Shown here: positions 1-7,821 of the stretch, piece after piece
Layout: the number at the start of each line of letters is the position of its first letter
How positions within the stretch are numbered: the first letter of the stretch is position 1
Assembly: GCA_029004695.1 (NCBI GenBank)
Contig: JAQVZB010000034.1
Coordinates: forward strand, 1 to 11,287
DNA length: 11,287 nucleotides
DNA from: Bacilli bacterium
GTDB lineage: Bacteria; Bacillota_I; Bacilli_A; RF39; UBA660
Direction: 5' to 3'
Translations under genes and position numbers: made by a program
The notes under the pieces: generated by a model
What the model was told of the DNA's origin: nothing
Database searches by the model: none
What the model saw: only the letters and a program-made list of their open reading frames with translations

Positions 1-69
1 TGGAGGATAAACTTTTTTTTTATGATTAAATATGATACACTATAGATATAAGAAAGTAGGAATTTTAAG

Positions 70-846
70 ATGAAATTAGAAAATAAAAGGGTAATAGTAA
101 CTGGCGGTGGCTCTGGGGTAGGAAAAGAGTTAGTAAAACAGCTAATAGATAAAGGTGCTTATGTAAGTGCGTTAGATATTAATGAAGAAAATTTAATATC
201 ATTAAAAAAAGAATTAAATAATAATCGCTTATTTATTTATAAAATTGATGTGTCAAATGATGATAATATTAAAACCTTTAAAAAAGAATATTTTAAAGAT
301 CAACCTTGTCTAGATGTTTTAATAAATAACGCTGGTATTATTCAACCATTTGTTGATATTAGTGAATTAGATATGAAGATTATCGAAAAAGTAATGAACG
401 TTAATTTTTATGGCCCTCTAAAATTAATAAAAGCCTTTATTAATGAACTAAAAGAAAGAAATGAAGCATATATATTAAATGTTAGTAGTATGGGAGGATT
501 TTTTCCTTTCCCTGGTCAAACTGCTTATGGAGCTTCTAAAGCTGCTTTAAGTTTACTTACTGAAGGTTTATATTCTGAATTACTTGATACTAATATTAAA
601 GTTTCCTTAGTACTACCTGGGGCTATGGCAACTAATATTGTTAAAAATTCTGATATTAAAGTCGAAGAAAGTAGTAGAGAGGTTAAGATGTTAACTGCAA
701 ATGAAGCTGCATATGAAATTATTAAAGTAATTGAAAAAAATATCTTTAAATTATATCTAGGTAACGATTCTAAATTTATGAATTTTTTATATAAATTAAA
801 TTCAAAAGCAGCAATCAAAAAAATTAATAAATTAATGAAAAAATAA
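70..846 (+). CDS. SDR-family NAD(P)-dependent oxidoreductase
   Basis: This is a classical short-chain dehydrogenase/reductase of 258 residues, the usual family length. The N-terminal Rossmann nucleotide-binding motif TGGGSGVG is at residues 11-18. NNAG is at 86-89. The catalytic set is visible as Asn112 (VNFYG), Ser140 (VSSMGG), Tyr153 and Lys157 (YGASK), with the normal 13-residue Ser-Tyr spacing. Asp36 at the end of the second strand is usually linked to NAD(H) rather than NADP(H) preference; this is inference. No signal peptide is seen; the C-terminal ~30 residues are Lys-rich. The substrate cannot be told from sequence; lipid or alcohol metabolism is possible. The ATG follows TAGGA with 8 nt spacing. 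murC begins 11 nt after the stop, so the two are probably cotranscribed, but that does not establish a wall-related role. Confidence 0.93.
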   Translation: MKLENKRVIVTGGGSGVGKELVKQLIDKGAYVSALDINEENLISLKKELNNNRLFIYKIDVSNDDNIKTFKKEYFKDQPCLDVLINNAGIIQPFVDISELDMKIIEKVMNVNFYGPLKLIKAFINELKERNEAYILNVSSMGGFFPFPGQTAYGASKAALSLLTEGLYSELLDTNIKVSLVLPGAMATNIVKNSDIKVEESSREVKMLTANEAAYEIIKVIEKNIFKLYLGNDSKFMNFLYKLNSKAAIKKINKLMKK

Positions 847-857
847 GGAGATTTATT

Positions 858-2156
858 ATGTATCATTTTATTGGTATTGCTGGTTCTGGAATGAGCTCTT
901 TAGCATTAATTATGCATAATTTAGGTTTTAAGGTTAAGGGTAGTGATATAGGTAAGGATTTTTTCACGACTGAAGAGTTAAAAAAACATGTAAAAATAAC
1001 TAAGTTTGATGAAAAAAACATTACTAAAGATTTAATTATTGTTCAAGGGAATGCTTTTAATGATAATAATGTTGAAGTAAAGAAAGCCAAAGAATTAGGA
1101 CTTAAAATCTGTAGTTATCAAGATATGGTTGCTAAATTAACCAAAATGTTTGAAACGATAAGTATCTCCGGTTGTCATGGAAAAACAACGACTACAGCAA
1201 TGTTAAGCCATGTTCTTAAAAACATTTCTGGCACTAATTATTTAATTGGAGATGGCACAGGTTATGCAAATAAAGAAAATAAAACCTTTGTCCTTGAAGC
1301 CTGTGAATATAAAAGACATTTTTTAGCTTATAAGCAAAAATATGCAATTATTACAAATATTGATTTAGACCATATTGATTATTATAAAGATATTAATGAT
1401 GTTATTGATGCTTATCGAAGTTTTGCATCTAATACAGAGAAAACTATTATAGCTTATGGAGATGACCCCTATACAAGAAAATTAAATGTTAATAAAGATA
1501 TCTTATTTTATGGATTAGAAAAAAATAATGATGTAATAGCTAAAAATATCAAATATGATTCTAAAGGCACGACATTTGATGTCGATATTAATAATAAATT
1601 TTATAATAAATTTTTTATTAAATTTACTGGGCAACATATGGTTTTAAATTCCTTGGCTGTTATAAGTTTATGTTATTTAGAAAAGATGGATAAAAATAAA
1701 GTAAAACATGAATTAAGTACTTTTCTTGGCGCTAAAAGAAGATTTTCTGAAGAAAAAGTAAACAGTAATATCATAATTGATGATTATGCTCACCATCCTA
1801 AAGAAATTGAAGCAACAATTGAAGCAGCTAAGTTAAAATATTCTCATAAAAAAATAATAACAATCTTTCAACCACATACCTTTTCGAGAACTAAGATGTT
1901 TATTAATGAATTTATTGAAGTATTGAATAAAAGTGATATGACCTATGTATTAGATATTCATCCATCAAGAGAAAAGCCAGAAGACTTTCCTAATATTAAT
2001 TCCAAATTAATAATATCTAAATTAAATAAAGGATTTTATATTAATAAAAACAATGCTGATGATTTATTAAAATATAATAATGTGGTTTTATTATTTTTAA
2101 GTCCTAATAGTTTAAAAGAATTAATTGATGATTATAAAAATAAAATAAATAGTTAA
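858..2156 (+). CDS. murC: UDP-N-acetylmuramate--L-alanine ligase MurC
   Basis: MurC joins L-alanine to UDP-N-acetylmuramic acid with ATP, the first amino-acid addition to the peptidoglycan stem peptide, in the cytoplasm. All Mur-ligase parts are present in its 432 residues. The N-terminal UDP-binding fold opens with HFIGIAGSGMSSLA (3-16). The ATP loop GCHGKTTTT is at 105-113. The Gram-positive-style EACEYKRHFL is at 147-156 and TNIDLDHIDYY at 166-176. The C-terminal domain has DDYAHHPKEI at 308-317 and QPHTFSRT at 338-345. The length is normal for Bacilli. The start is set by TAAGGAG (844-850), which contains the stop codon of the SDR gene. Presence of murC implies a peptidoglycan wall and argues against a wall-less mollicute. 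Confidence 0.97.
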   Translation: MYHFIGIAGSGMSSLALIMHNLGFKVKGSDIGKDFFTTEELKKHVKITKFDEKNITKDLIIVQGNAFNDNNVEVKKAKELGLKICSYQDMVAKLTKMFETISISGCHGKTTTTAMLSHVLKNISGTNYLIGDGTGYANKENKTFVLEACEYKRHFLAYKQKYAIITNIDLDHIDYYKDINDVIDAYRSFASNTEKTIIAYGDDPYTRKLNVNKDILFYGLEKNNDVIAKNIKYDSKGTTFDVDINNKFYNKFFIKFTGQHMVLNSLAVISLCYLEKMDKNKVKHELSTFLGAKRRFSEEKVNSNIIIDDYAHHPKEIEATIEAAKLKYSHKKIITIFQPHTFSRTKMFINEFIEVLNKSDMTYVLDIHPSREKPEDFPNINSKLIISKLNKGFYINKNNADDLLKYNNVVLLFLSPNSLKELIDDYKNKINS

Positions 2157-2178
2157 AATAATTTAACTTTTTATTTTA
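2141..2178 (+). terminator. Rho-independent terminator of murC
   Basis: Arms 2141-2157 and 2162-2178 are complementary over 17 bp with one T-T mismatch (2150/2169) and a 4-nt loop. The inner AGTTAAA/TTTAACT part is followed by a T-rich run. The left arm lies mostly inside murC and contains its TAA stop. The stem has only one G-C pair, so strength is uncertain. Confidence 0.6.
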
Positions 2179-2196
2179 CATTAATGCTGGTTTTCT

Positions 2197-2225
2197 TTGC
2201 AAATACTATATGTTTAAGATATAAT
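2197..2225 (+). promoter_or_regulatory. Vegetative (sigma-A type) promoter of ftsK
   Basis: A TTGCAA -35 (2197-2202), a 17-nt spacer and a consensus TATAAT -10 (2220-2225) lie between the murC terminator and ftsK. Transcription would begin near 2232, leaving a leader of about 14 nt that starts at the Shine-Dalgarno itself. Confidence 0.72.
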
Positions 2226-2245
2226 AATTTTAAGGTGTGAGGCTA

Positions 2246-4429
2246 ATGGCTAAGAAGAAAAAAAGAAAAGAAGATAATAATAAAGTAAAATTTAGTACTG
2301 AGTTAACCGGTTTAATATTAATTTTAATTAGTGTAATAGGAATTGGTTCTTTTGGTCCTGTTGGAGATTTAATAAAAGATTTCACTATTTTTGTCATGGG
2401 TGCTTGGTGGGCAATATTAATTGTATTATTTTTAGTTTTGGGAACATATATGATATTAAAAAGAACTTTACCTAAATTTTTTACGACAAGATTAATTGGT
2501 TTTTATATCTTATTAATTGCCCTTTTAACTTTATCGCATATGGAATATATTAAAAATAATCCAAATATAATGATCAATTCAATTTTTAAAGAAACCGTAG
2601 ATAATTTTTTAAATACCATCAAAAGTGATAATTATTTTAATTTAAAAAATATGGGTGGAGGAATTATTGGCGCAGCATTTGCTTGGTTATTAGTGCTTGC
2701 TATTGATATAAAGGGAACTTATATTGTATTAATAGTTTCAGCGGTTTTTGGTCTAATAATGTTATTAGATATAAGTTTTGCTGATGTCTTTAATAAAATC
2801 AAAAAAATACTAAGTAGTATTAAAGAAAATGCTAAAGATAGCAGATTATTTAAAATGCCTAATGATGAAGATAATGATGATGATGATGTTTCTGATAAAA
2901 TAATTGTCTCAAGTGCTGAAGATATTAAAAATATACATCTTAATTATTCCCCAGGTGAAAATTATAAACTCGAAAATTCTACTAATGGTAATTATAAATT
3001 ACCTTCAATAAATATTCTTGATCCGGTAAAAAAATCAGGTAGAGTTAACTCGGCTGAATTTATAAACGCTAATAAAGTAGCTCTTGAAAGAGTTCTTAAT
3101 GATTTTCAAATTACTGGTAAAGTGGTTGATATTCATGAAGGCCCTGCAGTTACGCAATATGAAATTGAAATTAAAGCCGCAACAAAACTAAATAGAATAA
3201 CTAGTATCCATCGTGAGATAGCTTTAGCTTTAGCTGCTAAAGATGTTAGAATTGAAGCTCCTATTCCTGGTAAAAGTACAGTCGGAATTGAAATTCCAAA
3301 TAAACAAATAGCAACTGTACCAATAAGGGAAATATTTGCAACAATTCCTAAAAATATGCAAAATGCTCAAATTTTAATAGCCTTAGGAAAAGATATAAAG
3401 GGTCGTACTTGTTGTGCAGATTTATATAATATGCCCCATTTATTAGTAGCTGGAGCTACTGGTTCAGGAAAATCAGTATGCATTAATAGTTTTATTGCTT
3501 CAATTTTAATGTATAAAAGACCTGATGAAGTAAAATTAGTCTTAGTAGATCCAAAAAAAGTTGAATTATCTAATTATAATGGTGTGCCTCATTTACTTTG
3601 TCCAGTCGTAACAGACCCTAAAAAGGCTAATATTGCTCTTCAAAAAATAGTTTCTGAAATGGATCGAAGATATGGTATTTTTGAAGATAAAGGGGTTAAA
3701 AATATATTAGTATATAATGAAATGATTACGAAACAAAATAAACGAAATGATACCAGTTTATCACTTTTACCTTATATAGTAGTAATAATCGATGAGTTAG
3801 CTGATTTAATGTTAGTTGCAGCTAAAGAAGTCGAAGATTCAATAATGAGAATTACGCAAATGGCTAGAGCAGCGGGTATTCATTTAATAGTTGCAACTCA
3901 AAGGCCATCAACTGATATTATAACTGGAATCGTAAAAGCAAATATTCCTTCAAGGATATCATTTACAGTTGCTTCTTATATTGATTCAAGAACTATTTTA
4001 GATACAACAGGAGCTGAAAAATTATTAGGTCGTGGGGATATGTTATACTTACCAATGGGTGAAAATCATCCTCAAAGAATTCAAGGAACATTTATTAGTG
4101 ATGATGAAATAGGTAGATTAATTGAATATGTATCTAAAGAACAAATGGCTAATTATGATAATTCAATCCTTATTGCCGAACCTAATCATATGGCAGCAGG
4201 AGAAGGGTATGAACAAGAAGAATATGAAGATCCAATCTATAATGAAGTAGTCCAGTTTGCTTTAGAAGCAGGTAAAATAAGTGCATCATTACTTCAAAGA
4301 AGATTTAGAGTAGGATATAATCGTGCTGCTCGCATAATTGATTTGTTAGAAGAAAGAGGAATTATAGGACCTGCTAATGGCTCAAAACCTAGAGAAGTTT
4401 TAATGGCTTTAGATAAATCAGAAAAATAA
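2246..4429 (+). CDS. ftsK: DNA translocase FtsK/SpoIIIE
   Basis: This membrane-anchored, ATP-driven hexameric pump moves chromosomal DNA through the division septum. A Lys-rich cytoplasmic N-terminus precedes four or five hydrophobic segments (about residues 20-38, 50-70, 83-98, 138-154 and 159-175). An Asp-rich linker near 206-217 follows. The linker is short, as in SpoIIIE, rather than the several-hundred-residue linker of E. coli FtsK. The motor has Walker A GATGSGKS (403-410), Walker B VVIIDELADLM (Asp516, Glu517) and the conserved VATQRPSTD. A winged-helix gamma domain (about 662-719, ending RGIIGPANGSKPREVL) would read the polar guide sequences. The ATG at 2246 is chosen over an in-frame GTG at 2237 because AAGGTG (2232-2237) is its Shine-Dalgarno, which overlaps that GTG. 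The protein is 727 residues. Confidence 0.96.
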   Translation: MAKKKKRKEDNNKVKFSTELTGLILILISVIGIGSFGPVGDLIKDFTIFVMGAWWAILIVLFLVLGTYMILKRTLPKFFTTRLIGFYILLIALLTLSHMEYIKNNPNIMINSIFKETVDNFLNTIKSDNYFNLKNMGGGIIGAAFAWLLVLAIDIKGTYIVLIVSAVFGLIMLLDISFADVFNKIKKILSSIKENAKDSRLFKMPNDEDNDDDDVSDKIIVSSAEDIKNIHLNYSPGENYKLENSTNGNYKLPSINILDPVKKSGRVNSAEFINANKVALERVLNDFQITGKVVDIHEGPAVTQYEIEIKAATKLNRITSIHREIALALAAKDVRIEAPIPGKSTVGIEIPNKQIATVPIREIFATIPKNMQNAQILIALGKDIKGRTCCADLYNMPHLLVAGATGSGKSVCINSFIASILMYKRPDEVKLVLVDPKKVELSNYNGVPHLLCPVVTDPKKANIALQKIVSEMDRRYGIFEDKGVKNILVYNEMITKQNKRNDTSLSLLPYIVVIIDELADLMLVAAKEVEDSIMRITQMARAAGIHLIVATQRPSTDIITGIVKANIPSRISFTVASYIDSRTILDTTGAEKLLGRGDMLYLPMGENHPQRIQGTFISDDEIGRLIEYVSKEQMANYDNSILIAEPNHMAAGEGYEQEEYEDPIYNEVVQFALEAGKISASLLQRRFRVGYNRAARIIDLLEERGIIGPANGSKPREVLMALDKSEK

Positions 4430-4430
4430 C

Positions 4431-4458
4431 AAAAAGCAAATGGTTAGTTTGCTTTTTC
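4431..4458 (+). terminator. Rho-independent terminator of ftsK
   Basis: A perfect 10-bp inverted repeat (4431-4440 and 4448-4457, AAAAAGCAAA/TTTGCTTTTT) with a 7-nt loop begins two bases after the ftsK stop. The T run forms the 3' arm end. The symmetric A/T tracts could allow action in both directions. Confidence 0.8.
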
Positions 4459-4477
4459 TATGTGGGAATGATAAAAT
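4449..4477 (+). promoter_or_regulatory. Probable promoter of the suf operon
   Basis: TTGCTT (4449-4454), a 17-nt spacer and TAAAAT (4472-4477) preceded by TG one base upstream form an extended -10 promoter. The -35 lies within the 3' arm of the ftsK terminator. The predicted start near 4484 gives a leader of only about 11 nt before sufC. I see no separate operator. Confidence 0.55.
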
Positions 4478-4494
4478 TATTTCGGTGGTTAATA

Positions 4495-5259
4495 ATGCTT
4501 AAAATTGATAATTTATATGTAGAAATAAATAATAAAAAAATCTTAAATGATTTTAATTTAGATATAAAATTAGGTGAAATTCACGGAATAATGGGGCCAA
4601 ATGGTATCGGTAAAAGTACAATATGTAAAACAATAATAGGTGATTCTAATTATTTAGTTACTAAAGGAAGGATTACTTTTAATTCAAAAGATTTACTTAA
4701 ATTAAATATTACTAAAAGAGCTAAAGAAGGAATCTATTTAATTACTCAAAATCCGATTGAGATACCGGGGGTTACAAATGCCGAAATGTTAAGAATTGCA
4801 CTTGCTGAAAAAACCGGAGAAGTTGTAAATATCTATGAATTTAATAAAAAATTAGAAGAAACTTGTGATAAATTATCAATTCCTAGAAGTTTTATCCATC
4901 GAGGTATTAATGAAGGAATGAGTGGGGGAGAAAGGAAGAAAAATGAACTTCTTCATCTTTGGATGTTAGAACCTAAATTAATTATTTTAGATGAAATAGA
5001 TAGTGGTTTAGATATTGATAGTATTAAAGTAGTATGTGATAATCTTAAAGAATATTATAATGATCATAAAGTAAGTATATTAATAATAACTCATGGACCT
5101 AAATTATTAAAATTATTAAATGCATCTTATGTTCATATTTTAAATGAAGGAAAAATAATTGAATCAGGTGACTTTAATTTAGCTTTAAAAGTTGGAAAAG
5201 AAGGGTATAAGAAATATAATAAGGCATATTTAGTAAGCGAGAATGAAAAAAATGAATAA
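4495..5259 (+). CDS. sufC: Fe-S cluster assembly ATPase SufC
   Basis: SufC is the ABC-type ATPase that powers the SufB/SufD scaffold during iron-sulfur cluster building in the cytosol. With the start used here it has 254 residues, normal for the family. It shows Walker A GPNGIGKST (34-42), Q-loop Gln85 inside ITQNPIEIPGVTN, the SufC-type signature MSGGERKKNE (142-151), Walker B LIILDEIDSGLD (162-173) and switch His200. The wording around the Q-loop (IEIPGVTN) and signature separates SufC from transporter ATPases. The ATG at 4495 is preferred over GTG 4462 and ATG 4468 because GGTGG (4484-4488) lies 6 nt upstream, the conserved fold begins at MLKIDNL, and the earlier starts lie within the putative promoter. 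It overlaps the next gene. Confidence 0.95.
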   Translation: MLKIDNLYVEINNKKILNDFNLDIKLGEIHGIMGPNGIGKSTICKTIIGDSNYLVTKGRITFNSKDLLKLNITKRAKEGIYLITQNPIEIPGVTNAEMLRIALAEKTGEVVNIYEFNKKLEETCDKLSIPRSFIHRGINEGMSGGERKKNELLHLWMLEPKLIILDEIDSGLDIDSIKVVCDNLKEYYNDHKVSILIITHGPKLLKLLNASYVHILNEGKIIESGDFNLALKVGKEGYKKYNKAYLVSENEKNE

Positions 5260-5890
5260 ACTAAATATGAATAATAGTATAATAAATGATGAAAATAATA
5301 ATATAGTAGTTTCCAAGGATTCTATATTTACTATTATTAATCATAGTTTAAAAACTTTAAATATTGAAGTAAAAAGTAATTGTAAAGTTATAATAAATGA
5401 TTTTAGGATAATAGATAAAGAAGAGACTAATATTGAAATAAAAACAAATAATCAATCAAGCTTAATATATAATCATTCATTTATTAATAAAAATAAATAT
5501 GAATTAAATATTAATACTACTTATAAAAGTGAAGAGTCAGAAATTATATTAAATATCCATGGTATAAATGATAATGGTTCTAATACAACAAGTGTGAATG
5601 GTAATATGAGTGATAAAAAAAATAATATTTTAATTGAGAATATAAGACTAATTAATATAAATAATGGCAAGGGAATAATAATACCTAATATTTTAGTAGA
5701 AATTAGTAAGATAATCGCTAGTCATAATGCAACTATCGGAACTGTTTCGGAAGATGAATTATCTTACTTAATGAGTAAAGGGATAAGTAAATCTGAAGCT
5801 AAAAATTTAATATTAACTGGTTTCTTGATTAACTTATTTAAAGATAAAGAATTTACAACCAAAATGAAAGAAATAATTAATTGGAGGTGA
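5243..5890 (+). CDS. sufD: Short SufD/SufB-family scaffold protein
   Basis: The C-terminal part is clearly SufB/SufD-like: residues 153-194 carry the ASHxATIG...DELSYLMSKGISKSEA...GF block typical of that family. His161 sits where E. coli SufD has His360, a residue implicated in cluster assembly. At 215 residues it is about half the usual 400+, and the customary N-terminal helical domain is absent. What precedes the block is Asn/Ile/Lys-rich, beta-prone sequence that could form the beta-helix. Its only cysteine is Cys47, so it does not look like a SufB that holds clusters through Cys. It overlaps the end of sufC by 17 nt, or by 8 nt from the alternative ATG at 5252. Both starts have weak ribosome sites, so translation is probably coupled. 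Called SufD by position and His; a merged SufB/D role is possible. Confidence 0.82.
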   Translation: MKKMNKLNMNNSIINDENNNIVVSKDSIFTIINHSLKTLNIEVKSNCKVIINDFRIIDKEETNIEIKTNNQSSLIYNHSFINKNKYELNINTTYKSEESEIILNIHGINDNGSNTTSVNGNMSDKKNNILIENIRLININNGKGIIIPNILVEISKIIASHNATIGTVSEDELSYLMSKGISKSEAKNLILTGFLINLFKDKEFTTKMKEIINWR

Positions 5891-5894
5891 AATA

Positions 5895-7088
5895 ATGCAT
5901 AGAGAAGATTTCCCAATGTTTAAACAAGATTATATTTATTTAGATAATGGTGCGACAACATTTAAACCCCAAATGGTTATCGATGCTATTAATGATTATT
6001 ATTGTAATTATTCAGCAAACGCTCATCGAGGAGATTATTCAATTAGTTATAAAGTTGATCTTGAATACGAAGAAGCAAGAAAAAAAGTTGCTGAATTTAT
6101 TAACGCTGATATAAATGAAATAGTATTTAATAGTGGAGCAACTGAAGGATTAAATACTATCGTATCTGGTTTTTTTGATAATTTGCTTGAACTAGGCGAT
6201 GAAATTATTATTAGCAAAAGTGAACATGCCAGTAATGTTTTACCATGGTTTAGATTAGCTAATAAACATAATTTAAAAATTGTTTATGCTCCACTGGATA
6301 CAAATTTACATATTACTTTAGAAGGAATTAAAAGTGTTATTACTCCTAATACTAAAGTAATTGCTTTAGCAGAAATAACAAATGTTGTCGGAGATGTAAG
6401 ACCTATTAAAGAAATCTGTGAGTATGCTCATAAAAATAATATCTTTGTAGTTGTTGATGGTGCTCAAAGTGTACCTCATAAAAAAACGGATGTAAAGACA
6501 AGTGATGTCGATTTTTTAGTATTTTCTGGTCATAAAATGTGTGGTCCTACTGGTATTGGGGTCTTATATGGTAAAAAAGAATTATTAGAAGCAATTGATC
6601 CTTTAATATTAGGCGGAGGAATGAATGAATCTTTCGATAGTGAAAAAGAAATCTATTTGAAAGAAATACCTCAAAGGCTAGAAGCTGGAACTCCTAATAT
6701 AGCTGGAGCAATTGGACTAGGTGCAGCGATAGATTATTTAGAAAATATTGGCATGGATAATATAAATATATATGAACAAAAATTAAAAGATTATTTAGGA
6801 TCAAAATTATTGGAAATAGAACATATAAAAATTATCAATGAAGAAGCCGGAAGTGGTATAATAGCATTTAATATTGATGGAATATTTAGTCAAGATGTAG
6901 CTTATTATTTGAATAAATATAATATTTGTGTAAGAGCTGGTAATCACTGCGCTAAAATTCTAAAAAGTGTCACTGGAGTAAAAAATACGGTTAGGGTTAG
7001 TTTATATTTTTACAATACTTATGAAGAAATAGATTCTTTAATTGAATTATTAACAAATAAAGAAAAAATATTAAAGGAAATGATATAG
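5895..7088 (+). CDS. sufS: Cysteine desulfurase SufS
   Basis: SufS is a PLP-dependent group II cysteine desulfurase that takes sulfur from L-cysteine as an enzyme persulfide and passes it to SufU. It has 397 residues, close to the typical ~406. Visible active-site parts are His111 (SEHASN), Asp188 (VVDGAQS), PLP-binding Lys214 (SGHKMCGPTGIG) and catalytic Cys352 in RAGNHCAKIL. The usual RAGHHCA is RAGNHCA here, a mild variation next to the nucleophile. RLEAGTPNIAGAIGLG at 261-276 is also characteristic. The Shine-Dalgarno GGAGGTGA (5883-5890) is the strongest in the window and contains the TGA stop of the preceding gene. sufU starts on the last base of the sufS stop. Confidence 0.96.
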   Translation: MHREDFPMFKQDYIYLDNGATTFKPQMVIDAINDYYCNYSANAHRGDYSISYKVDLEYEEARKKVAEFINADINEIVFNSGATEGLNTIVSGFFDNLLELGDEIIISKSEHASNVLPWFRLANKHNLKIVYAPLDTNLHITLEGIKSVITPNTKVIALAEITNVVGDVRPIKEICEYAHKNNIFVVVDGAQSVPHKKTDVKTSDVDFLVFSGHKMCGPTGIGVLYGKKELLEAIDPLILGGGMNESFDSEKEIYLKEIPQRLEAGTPNIAGAIGLGAAIDYLENIGMDNINIYEQKLKDYLGSKLLEIEHIKIINEEAGSGIIAFNIDGIFSQDVAYYLNKYNICVRAGNHCAKILKSVTGVKNTVRVSLYFYNTYEEIDSLIELLTNKEKILKEMI

Positions 7089-7504
7089 TGAATACTGAAT
7101 TAAAGAGACAAATAATGTTAGAAAATTATTCTAATCCTTTTCATAAAGAAACTAAAGGACAAGATTATATTAAATCAAATGGAAATAATATTTCTTGTAT
7201 TGATGATATAAATTTATATTTAAAAATTGAAAATGATATTATTGTTGATGCTTATTTTGATGGTGAAGCATGTGCAATAAGCACATCTAGTACATCAATA
7301 ATGCTTAAAAATATTATTAATAAAAATATTAATAATGTAAAAGAATACATTACTAATTTTGAGAATATGATTTATGAAAAAGAATATAATAAAGATATCT
7401 TAAAAGAAGCTCTAGTCTATGATGAAATTTATAAACAAGAAAATCGAAAAACCTGTGCAACACTTCCTTATGAAGCTTTAAAAAAAGCAATTGATAATAA
7501 ATAA
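7088..7504 (+). CDS. sufU: Zinc-dependent sulfurtransferase SufU
   Basis: SufU receives persulfide sulfur from SufS; in Gram-positive bacteria it acts as a Zn-dependent transfer protein rather than an IscU-type scaffold. All four expected Zn ligands can be aligned with B. subtilis SufU: Cys37 and Asp39 (ISCIDDI), Cys62 (GEACAIS) and Cys123 (KTCATLPYEAL). The opening RQIMLENYSNPFHK matches the family. It has 138 residues, slightly shorter than the Bacillus protein. The start is GTG, sharing its G with the TAG stop of sufS (TAGTG), and AAAGGA (7073-7078) lies 9 nt upstream. It is the last suf gene here; no sufB follows. Confidence 0.93.
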   Translation: MNTELKRQIMLENYSNPFHKETKGQDYIKSNGNNISCIDDINLYLKIENDIIVDAYFDGEACAISTSSTSIMLKNIINKNINNVKEYITNFENMIYEKEYNKDILKEALVYDEIYKQENRKTCATLPYEALKKAIDNK

Positions 7505-7519
7505 GAAATATGTTAATAT
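7491..7519 (+). promoter_or_regulatory. Promoter of the serS T-box transcript
   Basis: TTGATA (7491-7496) overlaps the last codons of sufU. A 17-nt spacer leads to TAATAT (7514-7519), preceded by TG one base upstream, giving an extended -10. The predicted start near 7526 lies just ahead of the T-box stem I. No terminator is visible between sufU and this point, so suf transcripts may also read into the leader. Confidence 0.72.
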
Positions 7520-7525
7520 TATTGG

Positions 7526-7720
7526 GAAAGAAAGCAATGATATAGGACTATAATTAATAACCTATTTATTTAGAGAGTTAACATTTGGTGAAAGTTAATT
7601 AATAGGATTAATGAATCTACCTATTAGTGAAGTTAAAATCTTCCGGTCTTAAGATCGTTATAAAAAAAAGTGAAATAAAGGATGGTACCGTGCATTTGCA
7701 CTCCTATACCATCTTTTTTT
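7526..7720 (+). promoter_or_regulatory. Serine T-box riboswitch leader of serS
   Basis: This leader senses uncharged tRNA-Ser. Stem I folds from ATAGG/CCTAT (7542-7546/7620-7624), ATTAAT/ATTAAT (7553-7558/7607-7612), CCTATT/AATAGG (7561-7566/7601-7606) and TTAAC/GTTAA (7578-7582/7594-7598), with AGAG and a distal GGTG loop. The specifier loop reads GAA-TCT-ACC, placing TCT (Ser) at 7616-7618, in agreement with serS downstream. A small stem III is ATCTT/AAGAT (7638-7642/7651-7655). The antiterminator (7679-7705) pairs AGGA with TCCT around the 7-nt bulge TGGTACC and the GTGC/GCAC hairpin. TGGT would meet NCCA of the tRNA, with a U-G wobble if the discriminator is G. The region from sufU to the small ORF holds no gene. 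Confidence 0.93.
7681..7720 (+). terminator. T-box-controlled terminator
   Basis: GATGGTA (7681-7687) pairs with TACCATC (7707-7713), enclosing the GTGC/GCAC hairpin, followed by seven T (7714-7720). Its 5' arm uses the T-box bulge bases, so it excludes the antiterminator: the off state when tRNA-Ser is charged. Confidence 0.92.
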
Positions 7721-7737
7721 GTTAGAAAGGATTTATA

Positions 7738-7821
7738 ATGAAAATAATTAATGATATAATAATGTTTAGAAAGTCCAAGGTCTTTTTAAACAAATTAAAG
7801 AAAAAAAAAGAAAGAAGATGA
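7738..7821 (+). CDS. Unrecognised 27-residue basic peptide between T-box and serS
   Basis: I do not recognise this ORF. It starts at ATG 7738, 7 nt after a good Shine-Dalgarno (AAAGG, 7726-7730), and ends with TGA at 7819-7821, four bases before the serS ATG. The peptide begins MKIINDIIMFRKS and ends in a Lys/Arg-rich tail (KKKKERR), so it is strongly basic, with a weak amphipathic first half. It lies after the T-box terminator and so would be made only when serS is expressed. serS lacks a convincing Shine-Dalgarno of its own, so translation of this ORF may feed serS by coupling; this is inference. It could instead be a chance ORF in a purine-rich spacer. Confidence 0.4.
   Translation: MKIINDIIMFRKSKVFLNKLKKKKERR

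Noticed and set aside
12..46. Possible promoter ahead of the SDR gene (TGaTACACT at 33-41)
   Set aside because: The extended -10 is weak and no convincing -35 exists at the right distance. The T run at 13-21 could be the tail of an upstream terminator cut by the window edge.
525..866. 113-codon open frame on the minus strand within the SDR gene
   Set aside because: It is antisense to a clear SDR coding region and shows no recognisable motif or ribosome site; it reflects AT-rich codon structure.
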